Assembly: GCA_017165825.1 (NCBI GenBank)
Contig: CM029384.1
Span: 3,031,715 to 3,095,714 of the forward strand
DNA: 64,000 nt
Reading direction: 5' to 3'
Origin: Hepsetus odoe
Lineage: Eukaryota; Chordata; Actinopteri; Characiformes; Hepsetidae
Position 1 is the stretch's first letter, and each line of letters begins with the position of its first letter. A program made the position numbers and the translations under genes. The notes below the pieces were generated by a model. The model had not been told where the DNA came from. It made no database searches and saw nothing but the letters and a program-made list of their open reading frames with translations. Below are positions 53,716 to 64,000 of this stretch, piece by piece.

Positions 53716-53923
53716 ATGGTGATTGTGTTGTTGAGCATGAAGCTAATGCCTTTCCTGAAGAGCCCGAGTTCCTGAACGTATAAATCGCAGTAATCTGGAA
53801 TGTTCTGGCTCGCTCTTGGTCTCTCTCGTTCTTTGGCACTGACCTGTTAACACACCTGAGCGGTCAGGATGTGCAGGGCGTCTTTAGATGTGCATTTCTG
53901 GGGACTGGATGTCAAGTCCAGCC

Positions 53924-53955
53924 TGGAGGAGGAGGAGGAGGAGGAGGAGGAGGAG
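53924..53955. repeat. (GGA)10 microsatellite
   Basis: GGA run about 250 bp upstream of the calymmin-like ATG. Confidence 0.9.
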
Positions 53956-54070
53956 CAGGGGCTAACCTAGGACAAGAAGAAGCACACAGGGCAGGTGGCT
54001 GGGCTGAGTGGGGCCCAATGGGATGATAGAAGGCAGGGCTCTGGTGGAGGGAAGGAACAAGGACCTGGAG

Positions 54071-54080
54071 CATATTTAAA
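54071..54080 (+). promoter_or_regulatory. TATA-like box of the calymmin-like gene
   Basis: CATATTTAAAGG lies 125-135 bp upstream of the ATG, a spacing compatible with a ~100-bp 5' UTR. A TATA promoter would fit a tissue-restricted matrix gene. Confidence 0.45.
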
Positions 54081-54203
54081 GGCCATGCAGACCCAGAGAC
54101 AGGCCATTACTTGTGTTTCCAAAGCCGAGCAGCTCATCCGTCCCCGTCTGTCCACTTGGCCGCCCAGTCTTCCCGCCGTTTGACTCTTTGTCTGTTGGCT
54201 GCC

Positions 54204-57200
54204 ATGTTGGGACAGAGGCTCCTGCAGACGTCAGTGGTGCTGTGGCTGGCACAGTACACTTTACAGGGAGGTAAGAAGTGGTGAGGGAGGGTGTCTCTGC
54301 AGGGAGGAGTGGAAGGTGAAGTAAAGGGAGTTAGAGAGACTGCTTCACGCTGTTGCTGAAGCAGGTGTTTCTTTGGGGTTTTATTTGCCGTTTTACGGTT
54401 TGCCGAAGGAGGAAGATTTCTCATTGCTCTATAAATAACCTCTTAGAGATGAAGATCAGAGATGAAGAAAGTGCAATATTTTATTTAACTGAGCTGCAGA
54501 CGTTGTGGTTCTCACATTATGCTGAAAACTTACTGGATAAATGGACATTTTGGGACTTAAGAGCGTCACAGCATGTGTAATAGTTTAGAGATCAGCAGGA
54601 ACTTATAAACGAATGTAAAATAAGCTGCTTTAAAAATATTTCATGGAAAAAAATGCAGTGAAGTAGAATTGAGTAAAGATTGCAGTTTGTCCAGCCTTAG
54701 AAAAGCAACGTTTCCAGTAGCTGTTCCACAGAAGATCGTCTGTCTCCATTTCTTCATGTCCTCTGCATCTTCCTCTTTCACTTCTGCTTGTCTCTCACCA
54801 CCTCCATAACCCTCCTCTTTGTCCTTCCTTTTCTCCTCTTTCCTGACAGCTCCGTCCTCAACATCCTTCTCCTCAGCATACTCCTCGTCTCTCCTCTGGA
54901 CGTGTCCAAACCAACACTGTCTCGCTCCTCTCACTTTGTCTCCAAATCGTCCAGCCTGTGCTGTCCCTCTGTCTTTCGTCACACCCGACGAAAATCTCTG
55001 CATCTTTAACCCTGACACCTCCAGCTCCGCTTTTTCTCCGTCTTTTCATTATCGTCTCTAACCCTTATAACATAGCTGGTCCCAGTCCTGTCCAGTAAAC
55101 ATTCCCTTTTACTCCTTCACTTGGTGGTCTAGTGGTGAGGGAGATGCCCTGGATCGGAAGGTTGTGGGTTCGATTCCCTCATCAGTAGGTTGCCCTGAGG
55201 TACCCTTGAGCAAGGAACCGTCCCTGTCACTGCTCCACGGGCGCTTTCATAGCTGCGTGGTGTTTGCATGGGTTAAATGCAGAGGTCCAATTTTGTTGTG
55301 GTGTGCTGTGCTGTGACCTCGCAATGACAAGAATAGTCACTTTCACTTTTCACTTTTCTGGTATCTGTCTGTCACAGATCACTCTGTCAACTCTTCTTCA
55401 CCTCTCTACCACACTCCACATTACTCTGAACTGATATAATGATCTGAGCTGCTCTTCACCGGGGGAACTGAAGCCTGTCCTGGTGCAAGTAGGAAGACCC
55501 TGGACGGGTGGACTGTCCATTACAGGAATCTGCAGTCAGAAATATTTGAACATCTAGAAAGTAAACTGGTGGTGAAGTTGCTTCCACTGGTTTGGCTTGT
55601 AGCGTTGGCCTGCTCTGATGACGCGTAGCTGTGTACGTCACTCAGGCCATCAAACAATCTTTGAATATGAATATTTCTGGAAAAATAATCATGTGTATTA
55701 AAGCTGGGATGGAGAGATGTTGGCCGATGCTGTGACTTAAAGAAATGGCCGTGGGAGACTGAGCACAGAGCAGGCTGATAGAACGCTGATCAGCTGCTCC
55801 ACTCATTTAAAACCAAGCGTAAATGAAGTTTTTAAAGAAAGTTTCAGCAGGAAGTTCTTTGGAAGTCCATTTTTCTAAGTGATGTGTGAGGGAAGAGTCA
55901 GCAGATGGTTCTAAATGATATTTGTTCCTTTAAAACTCTTCATCCAGTTGAAGAACCATTCAGGAGCCTTGTTAACCTTTGTTACTTTAATGGTTGAACC
56001 CGGTTTTTGTGGGATCTCTGTGAAAACTCTGTGATGATCTTCACCCCGTCGGTTTTCGTCTGGTCGTGCCTGCAGGTGCTCGGTAGCCTGCTGTCTGAGT
56101 GAAGGCCACCCTGAAGGTAGATGATGGAGGAGTCGCAGTGCTTCATGGGGGCAGTGGGGGTGGGGTGATGTTTAAGGAGGGTCGGCAGGTTTCTGCTGGC
56201 CTCGTATAAGAGACTGAATACAATGTTGGGCTGTGAAACAAAAGAGAGACGGGAGAAAAGACAGTGGACCAGAAATGATTTAAAGAAAGACGTCATGTGA
56301 CTTATAGAAACTTTAAGATAACTACTAAATGGTTAAAAAGCCTACTTTTGAAGAATTCTTAAAAATTTAAAAATATAAGTTCACACGGATGTGATATGCA
56401 GTCATTTGTCAACTTTTAAAAAAATTTATTTTTTGGGAGGGATTTACAAATAATACAAAATAATGTTTTTGGTTGTTTTATTATCAACAAAAATATCCTT
56501 TTAATAAAAATCCTTTTTAGAAAAAATGCAAAAAAAAAAAACAAGCAAGAAAGAAACGTGTGAAAAAAAACAAAGGTGATAAAAAAATATATAATAGATA
56601 AAATTAAATAAATAAATGTACATAAATGAATAACAACATATGTAAAAAGACAAAAAAACAGCAGGAACTCAAGTGAACGTTATAATAATGATAAAAGCTC
56701 CTACAGTCCTTCTACATGAAGTGAGGACAGATGTTTATCCATTTATTTTAAGAATTCATTTATTTGATTTGATTAGATTTTTATTTTACAGTCAGATTTC
56801 TATAAAATATTGTCCAAACACGTCCAAACCAATGCTGTCTAGCTTCTCTGACTTTGTCTCCAAATTGTCCAACCTGGGCTGTCCATCTTGCTAATCCTGT
56901 CCATCTCATCCCTGACAACGAAAAGTATCTGTAACTCTGCCTCCAGCTCCACTGCCAATGTCTTCGAACCGTATAACATAGCTGGTCTCGCTACCATCCT
57001 AGGAACCTTCACGTTCACTCGCTTTATAAAATACAAATACAAAACATACACACATACATACAAAAAGTGTATGTGTGTATTTTAGAGAATTTCTATTTAA
57101 TATCAGATTCTCTATATTATTACGGATTCATTTCATAGCTTTGCACCGGTAAACGGCAAATTTGAAACTTTTTTTTCTACGAATGTACGATCCTTCGTTC

Positions 57201-60200
57201 CAGTCCTCGTTCATTAAAAAGTCAAATTCTAAACAGTTTTCAGAATTTGAAAACTTCATCTAAAGCACCATGACTCTTCTAAAGTGCACCTGCAATTTTT
57301 TACACTTGTGCTTTATCAGGATTAAAACCGAGTCGATTATTTTTGTTCACCTTTCGCTGCACTGGCCTCAGTTTCCAGCCAGTCATCCTGACCATTTGGA
57401 TTATTTTTGACGCTAAATAGATTGTCATGTCAGTCAATTCATGGATAATCGCTCCGCTGCTGTGGGGCAGTTTTGCGTCACCAGATGTATTTGCGGTCCA
57501 GATTTTCTCGTCCTAATCTCCATTTACACACAGAGCCACAGATGGTTGCCCGGACGACAGATTAGGGGTTGTGTGACATGGCACACAAAACTGTATCGCT
57601 GTGAAAGAGTAGCGTAAGGACGCTGGGATGATTTGATTAAGGCTGCGGTTTACAATCCTATGTCCGAAGTTTTGACTCTGGATCTGTTATCCGGGCCCTG
57701 TCCAGGTGATGCAGTTGCATCCGAAGGTGTGGAATATAATAGTTTTCCGCTTCTCATGTCTCGCCTCCATGGCTGAAAATCCCAGTCCAGGCCTGGAGAT
57801 GACAGAGGCGGTCGAAATTTGACGAGCAGGCGCGAGCGGAGACCTTTACAACCCACGCACAGGCCATTCGTTTGTCCGGGGGCACATCTACATCAATGGG
57901 AGCCTGTTCTCAGCTTGTGCTGAGTCGGCTCCGAGCCCAACGACACTCGCATCGCTAATCACCGTTTACGTCAGCCATCATACTTTATTGGCCATGAAAA
58001 TGGCATTGCCTTCCTGAGAAACTGCCTCGTGGAGGCACGAAGGGAGAAATGCACAGTTTAACCGCTGCATGGATGAGTGACTGTCAGGGAGCTGATCTCC
58101 AGCATCTTGACCTCAAAGATGGCCTTAAATCAGGAGGACGCTTAATGTCAGACTCCTTTACAGTCAGTCTGTTGTGTGTCAGGTGTAGCTGCTGGATCAT
58201 TAACTGCTATAATTTCAACCACTGTATCATTCTGTCTCTTTCTCTTTGTGATCATCAGTTCACCAGGTTCAAAACTTTACATCTCTCTCTCTCTCTCCCC
58301 CTCAACTCCCCTCCCTTTCCCCAGCTCCCTCGCTTCCTCTGTCCCATACAAACTATTTCTATCAGCTCAAAACCTTCAATAAACTCTCATTTCTATTAAC
58401 CGAAGACCAGCTGATGTCCAGCCATCAGCGCTTTAAAGTGCTCTCTTTAACTGATGAGGCAGCTCTATTCCTCTATTCCTTCTTGATTATCCAGTGTTGA
58501 CCAGAAGAGGATGAATCTTCTGAGGTTTGGTTCTTTCTGAGGTTCTTCCTCCAGTTTTAGGGACCGGATCCCGTGAAGCTGCTTTAGAAATAGAACTGAC
58601 TTGACTCTCCTTCTGCCTCAGGAGTGAGACCTCAGACTGGAGCCCTGGGGAGATTGGTACCAAGCAGAGGTAAGACAACCTTCAGTTAACCTCCAGACAT
58701 GAACTCATTCATCGTTTGAGCAATTGTTCCAGATATTTCTCCTGTAAATCTTTAAAAATGATGCACGTTTACATACTTCCAGTATGAACGATGCATCCGG
58801 TTTCGAATTCTAAATCTCCAGTCCAACGTTGATAAAAGAAGATTTTGGTGTCTCCCGATGCAAAAACCATCCCGATGTCATGGTGCATTACTGGGAATGA
58901 TCCCAGTAGTCACGAGTAGCAGCTGCTCCAGTATCTAGAACATGTATCACAATGATCACAGCTGATTGTAAAAGCTCCCTCACTGACAAAACCCAGAGGA
59001 GTGTACTGAACACTGACAGTTCATTCTGTATTAATGATCTTTTCTCCTATGCCAGGTACCGGTCTCGGTGCTGGTCTAGGAGGAAAGCGTGGAGGTTTGT
59101 GAAGTTTCACTGATTGCATCAATGCATTGCTGAGGGATTTTGTTGCCTCTTTTATTTCATGCTTCCTCTTTTCTCCCGTTTAGGTGCTGGTATTCTCGGA
59201 GGCCGTGGCTACGCAGGCAAACCCGGAAAGACGGGCGGTGAGTATCATCTTCACATAAAACCAGCTTCAGTGTGTCAGCCAGGGGGAGGCGGGATTTGGG
59301 ACGGTTGAGGACGTGTCTAGAAGCGTCCTCGCCCACAGGACGTTGATAAGGGTTCGCAAAACGTACTAAGCGTTTATAAAATTGTATGGAAGCGTGTAGG
59401 TGTTTAAATGATAATGATTTTTGCTTTTTTAAAGGTGATATTCTCTTTTTCATCAGTGACCATGTGTACCTCGTGTACAATTTTTTAAGCCTTATCTTTT
59501 CTATAACTCAAATAAACGCTAAACTTGTTTGGTGTTTTCAGCAGCTGGTCGTTACCTGGGAGGTGAGTTGGTGTTGTTTAATCTTCATTGAGCTGGAAAG
59601 CATTATATATAATAAGAATATACATTCAGAAGGAGTCATACGGCTTCTTTTCTTTAAGTGGGAGGATACAGGCCTTTAGCCGGGAGAGGAGGAGCGAAGC
59701 AGGGCTATGGAGGAACCCTGGGAGGCTATGGTAGGAATAATGATGCTCCAGATGTTTTTATTTCAAGCATTTCATGCACTTTCATCACTGGGGCAGCGGC
59801 GGCCTAATGGTTCGGGATTAGGCCCCGGGATTGGAAAATTGTGGGTTTGAATCCCGCGTAGATTGCCCTGAGGTACCCTTGAGCAAGGTACCGTCTCCGT
59901 CACTGCTCCCCGGGTGCTTTGAAGAGCTGCCCCCCGCTGCACGGTGTGTGTGAGTGAAAAGCAAAGGTTGAATTTCATTAAAAATATACCTAAAACATGT
60001 TGAAAACAAAGTGCCCCTCTTGCAGGGATATGTTTGTAAGAAGATGCTCTGGTTGGGTTGGTTGTAGGTGCAGGTCTTGGAGCAGGACTAGGACTAGGAC
60101 TTGCCAATGGTCTGGGTGTGGCCCTGGGGTCTCAGGCGGGAAAGCTTGGGGGGAGAGGTGAGAGGAATCCATTGGTCTTCCCACAAAAAAAATCTGCTGA

Positions 60201-60661
60201 AGAACATTTAAGAATATTTTATAAACAGTGCTGTTCATTTCTGCGAGACTGTGGGTCAGGCTTACTTTATTATCTGAGTAAAATCAGTGTTTCTTTCAGG
60301 GTACACTAATGGCTATGGACTTCAGCCAGGTGAGCGGTTCTTCAGGAGTGTGTTCTGTGTGTGTTTCATATGAGAGTGTGTTCTGTGTGTGTTATGTGTG
60401 AGAGTGTGTTCTGTGTGTGTTTTATATGAGTGTGTGTTCTGTGTGTGTTTTATATGAGTGTGTGTTCTGTGTGTGTTTTATATGAGAGTGTGTTCTGTGT
60501 GTGTTTTATATGAGTGTGTGTTCTGTGTGTGTTTTATATGAGTGTGTGTCGTGTATATTTTCACTTTCCATTTTTGCGTATGTGAAAAATTCTAGTAACA
60601 TTCAGAGACATGCTCTCCATCACTGATGATTAAATGTCATGCTGTTGATTTAGGTATTGGG

Positions 60662-60732
<71 letters not shown>

Positions 60733-63700
60733 TGCAAGAGGCAGCAGTGATTTATTTGTTTATTTCCATTTGCACTAACCTTGGCCCCAATCCTGTCTTG
60801 TTGCTAGGTTACGGTGCTGGTGGATACCCCGGGGCTGGACGCGGTAAGTTCGTTCACACTTTTGTACTCAGTCTGGGATCTAAGACCACTTACACGTTTC
60901 ACTAAACCCATTTGTGCCTCCTTTATGGGCTCTTTCGTTCTGTGAGACTATAATTGGACCCTGGGTTGATTTTTGATGGATGAAATATCACGTCTGTCAT
61001 GGCCGGTGATGCTCACAAAGTGGGATCATTTTCATGAAAATGAAAAGGTGTTCCCTTGTACTTTGTACAATTTCAGATCATAAAGTGAACCGATATCTAA
61101 ATGTTTACTGTGTGAAGCCTGCTTTCTACCACACCAGTTCCTGCAACACGTCTTATATTTTTAAAATCATATTAAAAAGGAATCTCATTGATTGTGTATC
61201 ATAAGACGGAATTCATGAGCGTGAATGAAAAGTTGGACAGCGAAGTGGTGAGGATGCATGGAGTAGAGGTGGTGAAGGTGGAGGAGTTTAAATACTCGGG
61301 GTGGATGGTTCAGAGTGACGGCGAGTGTAAAAGAGAGGTGAAGAAGAGAGTGCAGGCAGGTTGGAAAGGGTGGAGAAAAGTGTCAGGAGTGATCTGTGAC
61401 AGACGGGGACCAGCGAGAGTGAAAGGAAAGGTTTATAGGACCGTAGTGAGACCAGCTATGTTGTACAGGTTGGAGACGGTGGTGCTGACGGGAAGGCAGG
61501 TGGAGGAGCCGGAGGCGTCGGAGTTAAAGATGCGGAGATTTGAACTGGGACGGACGAGGGTGAACTGGGTGAACTGGGTGAACAGGATTAGTAAGCATTA
61601 GAGGGTCAGCTTGGGTCAGTTTGGAGACAAAGTCAGGGAAGTGAGATCTGGACATGTCCAGGGGGTTTATGGAGAGAGGACACGCAGGCAGTCTATGTGA
61701 AAATGGAAGATGCAGAGGACAGGAGGAAATGGAGTCCGACAGCTGACGACGAAGAAGAAGAAGAAGAAGAAGAAGAGGAGAAGACGGATGCTGTGCTAAT
61801 CAATCCATGCGATTGCTACTGTTCCAGGGAAATAGAGGCTGCAATCATAATAGGTGCTATAGGGGGAGCTGCTCCCACAGAACCAGGTTCTAGAGCCTCC
61901 AAAGCAGGTGGACAGAAAACGCCAGTCCCTTTGTAGCTGTTTGTCTTTTGTCTGTGGTCTCTGTGATGCTGGTTTGTGCACAAAGAGTCTCTTTACCTTT
62001 ATCCCTCCTTTGCCGTGGGCCTGCTTTTCCCACCTCTCGGTCCAGCTTACATTTTAATGGTCCCGACACTGATCTCTTTCTTTGTGTGCAGGTGTGTGAA
62101 AGCAGAGCTCATGATAAAAGCGGGGTCCTTTTTGTCGTTCGATGGACCTTTATAATGAAATGCATTTGCATTTTTGTTCAGGTGCATGTTTTTGATCATT
62201 TTCCGAAGCCGGGAACGGGCAGCATTCTTCAGCAAATGCCTGTGAAGATGTTCAACCACTGGTTCTGTAGAACGGTCCTCCTTCAGACTGTTCTGGAACC
62301 ATCTCTCCTTCATGCTCATGCTGTTATAATATCGACTTTCAAAGCTCACGGCATCAGAAACACGTCCTTTTAGAACTTGAAAATGGGACAAAATTGTGGA
62401 TTGTTTGTTTTTTTTGGGCCAGCTATCATCTCTATGTCACTTAACCAGGACTAACTCTGTTTAGAATGAAGAACGCAGCTGATTGGTGTTTTAGAGGCAC
62501 CAGCGATGGGATGCTCAGATAAAGCCAAGCCTAAGGTCGCTGAATATTCTGGTCCTGGATTTCACACAGGTTTAAAATCTGGCACTCTGTATGTCGGCCA
62601 CAGGATCGGAAGATTATGGGTTCAAACCCCTTACCAGTAGGTTGCCCTGAGGTACCCTTGAGCAAGGTACCGTCCCTGTCACTGCTCCCCGGGTGCTTTC
62701 ATAGCTGCCCCTGCTGCACGGTGTTTGCACAAAACAGGTCCAATTTTGTTGTGATTCACTGTGTGCTGTGCTGTGACCTCGCAATGACAAGACCAGTCAC
62801 TTTCACTTTCATTTCTTTGCCCGTCGTCGGTTCGTTAATAATTTAACACCTCTGTGTCTCTGATCGTGATGCTGATTGAATTTCTTTCTCGAGAAAACCA
62901 GTTTCACCTTGGCTGATGTGTGCACATCTGCAGGTAATGGGGTTGGAAATGGACTCGCACTTTCACAGGGACCTAAAGGCAATGGTAAAAGTACCCATCT
63001 TCATAATTTATCTGGAAAATAGCTTCCTAATTTAACTGCAAACGCGTCCACGTCCTTCTCATGGACGTGTGTTCTTGTTCTGACTTCAATCTGTTGTGCT
63101 GAAATGATGTTCTGAACCGATATTGTGATCTTTAGGATACGCTCCCACTCCAGGAGTACCAAACGGACAAGATGCTCCACGCAACGGTAACTCTCAGGTG
63201 TTCGTCTTCTATCCCAGTGAGAAGCATGCGGTGTTGCTATGGGGACCAGTGAAGATATGTATATATAGGATAAATACAGTTCTGTGCAAACGTTTTAGGC
63301 AGGTGTGGAAAAAATGCTGTAAAAGAACGCTTTCAGAAACGGAAGTGTTGATCATTTATTTTCATCAATCAACAAAATGCAGTGAAGGAACAAAAGAGAA
63401 TCTAAATCTAATCGATATTTGGTGGGACCACCCTTTGCCTTCAAAACAGCATCAGTTCTTCTAGGTACATTCACACACGGTTTTTGAAGGAACTCGGCCG
63501 GTAGGTCGTTCCAAACATCTTGGAGAACTGAGCACAGATCTTCTGTGGATGTAGCTTCCTCACATCCTTCTGTCTCTTCATGTGATCCAGACACACTGGA
63601 TGATGTGGAGATCAGGGCTCTGTGGGGCCAGAAGAACTGATGCTGCTCTGAAGGTAAAAGGTAGAAACACCAGATATTGATCTGATTTAGATTTTTCTTT

Positions 63701-63952
63701 TGTTCGCTCACTTTGCATTTTGTAAATTGATCAAAATTAACAATCATGATTTATATTTCTGAAAGTGTTTGTTTACAGCATTTTTTCCACACCTGCCTAA
63801 AACTTTTGCACGGTACTGTATAAAAATAGGTTATATTTTGTATCCAGTGGAGTGATCTCTAGGTTGAGTTTAAGGAAGCCTGGAAAGTTTCTCACCCTAG
63901 TCTTCATCCATAGGTTACGTCCCAGCTCCAGTGGTACCTAAAGGACAGGGAG
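54204..63952 (+). CDS. cmn: Calymmin-like glycine-rich extracellular matrix protein (5' part; continues past window)
   Basis: Exon 1 (54204-54270) encodes a signal peptide, MLGQRLLQTSVVLWLAQYTL. In-phase exons follow: 58622-58669, 59056-59094, 59184-59237, 59542-59562, 59659-59730, 60068-60157, 60300-60329, 60808-60843, a tentative 61854-61907, 62934-62984, 63136-63186 and 63914-63952. Each is a multiple of three (21-90 bp) and phase 1-1, and most begin by completing a Gly codon. The protein is Gly/Tyr/Pro-rich: GTGLGAGLGGKRGG, GYAGKPGKTG, GAGLGAGLGLGLANGLG, GYTNGYGLQPG, GYGAGGYPGAGRG, GYVPAPVVPKGQGG. The NGYGLQPG style fits zebrafish calymmin, a notochord-sheath protein, and mammalian GREP1. 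Elastin is a less likely alternative because no Ala/Lys cross-link blocks are seen. It would be secreted into matrix. The 4.4-kb intron 1 holds LINE and SINE remnants. No stop is reached. Family call moderate, exon calls strong except the tentative one. Confidence 0.7.
54730..55440 (-). mobile_element. LINE 3' fragment, split by a SINE
   Basis: Minus-strand text includes GGTCCGCCTTTGG-like 3' UTR remnants and the frame ARQCWFGHVQRRDEEYAEEK with MRGSKMQ-like neighbours. Plus-strand CTGACAGCTCCGTCCTCAAC parallels the 49-kb LINE. The SINE at 55122-55353 interrupts it, and it resumes as ATCTGTCTGTCACAGATCAC. Confidence 0.8.
55122..55353 (+). mobile_element. SINE family A inside a LINE
   Basis: GGTGGTCTAGTGGTGAGGGA head, box B GGGTTCGATTCCCTC, core GGTTGCCCTGAGGTACCC, 3' end TGACCTCGCAATGACAAGAA and a doubled CACTTTCACTTTTCAC tail. 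Confidence 0.92.
56340..56812. other. Very AT-rich stretch in calymmin-like intron 1
   Basis: A-rich runs and AATAAATAAATG repeats. No gene. Confidence 0.4.
56813..57008 (-). mobile_element. LINE fragment
   Basis: Plus strand ACACGTCCAAACCAATGCTG through ATAACATAGCTGGTCTCGCT is the complement of the LINE C-terminal ORF (MVARPAMLYGSKTLAVE, RDEMDRISKMDS). Truncated on both sides. Confidence 0.75.
57100..58180. other. Intronic sequence without recognised features
   Basis: No exon fitting the phase 1-1 pattern and no named repeat was found between the LINE fragment and the family E repeat. Confidence 0.4.
58190..58615 (+). mobile_element. Repeat family E
   Basis: GACCAGCTGATGTCCAGCC, GACCAGAAGAGGATGAATCT, TTCTGAGGTTCTTCCTCCAG, GGGACCGGATCCCGTGAAGC and TGCTTTAGAAATAGAACTGA form the core of a repeat very common in fish genomes. 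It ends seven bases before exon 2 of the calymmin-like gene. Confidence 0.6.
59789..59980 (+). mobile_element. SINE family A in a calymmin-like intron
   Basis: GGGGCAGCGGCGGCCTAATG head, box B GGGTTTGAATCCC, core AGATTGCCCTGAGGTACCC. Ends at TTGAATTTCATT without the usual tail. Confidence 0.9.
60340..60551. repeat. 28-bp minisatellite, about seven copies
   Basis: Unit AGTGTGTGTTCTGTGTGTGT plus TTTATATG. Copies differ at a few bases (GAGAGTGT, TTATGTGT variants). It starts 11 bp after exon 8 of the calymmin-like gene. Confidence 0.92.
60664..60729. repeat. (TG)33 microsatellite
   Basis: Long uninterrupted TG run 78 bp upstream of exon 9. Confidence 0.95.
61195..61790 (+). mobile_element. LINE 3' half
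   Basis: An open frame reads HKTEFMSVNEKLDSEVVRMH, VQSDGECKREVKKRVQAGWK, GKVYRTVVRPAMLYRLETVV, the same ORF region as at 49 kb. The 3' end decays into a (GAA)n run at 61750-61776. It sits within a calymmin-like intron, 64 bp before the tentative exon. Confidence 0.9.
62594..62811 (+). mobile_element. SINE family A
   Basis: Box B ATGGGTTCAAACCCC, core GGTTGCCCTGAGGTACCC, 3' end TGACCTCGCAATGACAAGAC and tail CAGTCACTTTCACTTTCA. The A-box head is missing. Confidence 0.9.
63277..63818. mobile_element. Foldback DNA transposon (MITE) with ~185-bp inverted arms
   Basis: Outer ends CAGTTCTGTGCAAACGTTTT and, inverted, CAGTACCGTGCAAAAGTTTT. Both continue into AGGCAGGTGTGGAAAAAATG. Pairing continues inward to AACAGCATCAGTTCTTCT (63445-63462) against 63630-63647. 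TA flanks both ends (63275-63276, 63819-63820), as for Tc1/mariner. The loop is ~167 bp. No transposase. Confidence 0.88.
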
Positions 63953-64000
63953 GTAAAATCCGTCCTCCTTCACTTTTTTATTGTTAGAAAACACCTTTTA

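Noticed and set aside
54204..54270. Elastin as the identity of the Gly-rich gene
   Set aside because: The modules lack the Ala-Lys cross-linking domains and VPG-type repeats of elastin. The NGYGLQPG style fits calymmin/GREP1 better. Not fully excluded.
61188..61601. 137-codon frame as a host gene
   Set aside because: It is the C-terminal part of the LINE reverse transcriptase ORF also seen at 45, 49 and 55 kb.

Overview
This is a vertebrate nuclear window, almost certainly from a ray-finned (teleost) fish. Its genes are intron-rich with GT-AG splice sites. It carries dozens of tRNA-derived SINE copies, LINE fragments, Tc1/mariner-like and foldback DNA elements, and long microsatellites and minisatellites. 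Two protein products (a short COX6A2-type subunit and a calymmin-like glycine-rich matrix protein) fit a fish. The order (an ostariophysan is my guess) is inference only. All gene models below were built by reading splice sites and checking codon phase by hand; no database was searched.

Layout. 1-4740: the last four coding exons and 3' UTR of arl6ip1 (+). 4740-10200: no gene, only transposon debris and a 22-bp minisatellite. 10399-15760: elob (Elongin B, +), whose first coding exon is only the ATG; its intron 1 holds a degenerate, partly duplicated repeat block. 17450-19740: nested SINEs. 19889-24128: a four-exon gene (+) encoding a 441-aa PIF/Harbinger transposase-derived protein in which all three catalytic acidic residues appear to be lost. 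25820-27577: a two-exon gene (-) encoding a 245-aa Myb/SANT-like (trihelix) protein. These two genes sit tail to tail 1.7 kb apart. 29974-34812: armc5 (+), seven exons, 1195 aa. 36189-37169: cox6a2 (-), three exons, tail to tail with armc5. 37200-54000: about 17 kb with no gene I can support, packed with SINEs, LINE pieces, a Tc1/mariner-like element and microsatellites. 54204-63952 and beyond the window: the 5' half of a secreted glycine-rich matrix gene, best matched to calymmin (cmn, related to GREP1), made of tiny symmetric phase 1-1 exons.

Most interesting. (1) The adjacent Harbinger transposase-like and Myb-like genes reproduce the two-protein architecture of PIF/Harbinger transposons (as in the HARBI1/NAIF1 pair), but both are spliced, intact host-style genes and the transposase is catalytically dead. 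They look like a co-domesticated pair, possibly from one ancestral insertion. (2) A SINE has landed directly against a cox6a2 exon so that its pyrimidine-rich tail appears to serve as the 3' splice site tract. (3) At least five clear nested insertions allow a relative dating of the repeat families. (4) A 542-bp foldback element has near-complete inverted arms.
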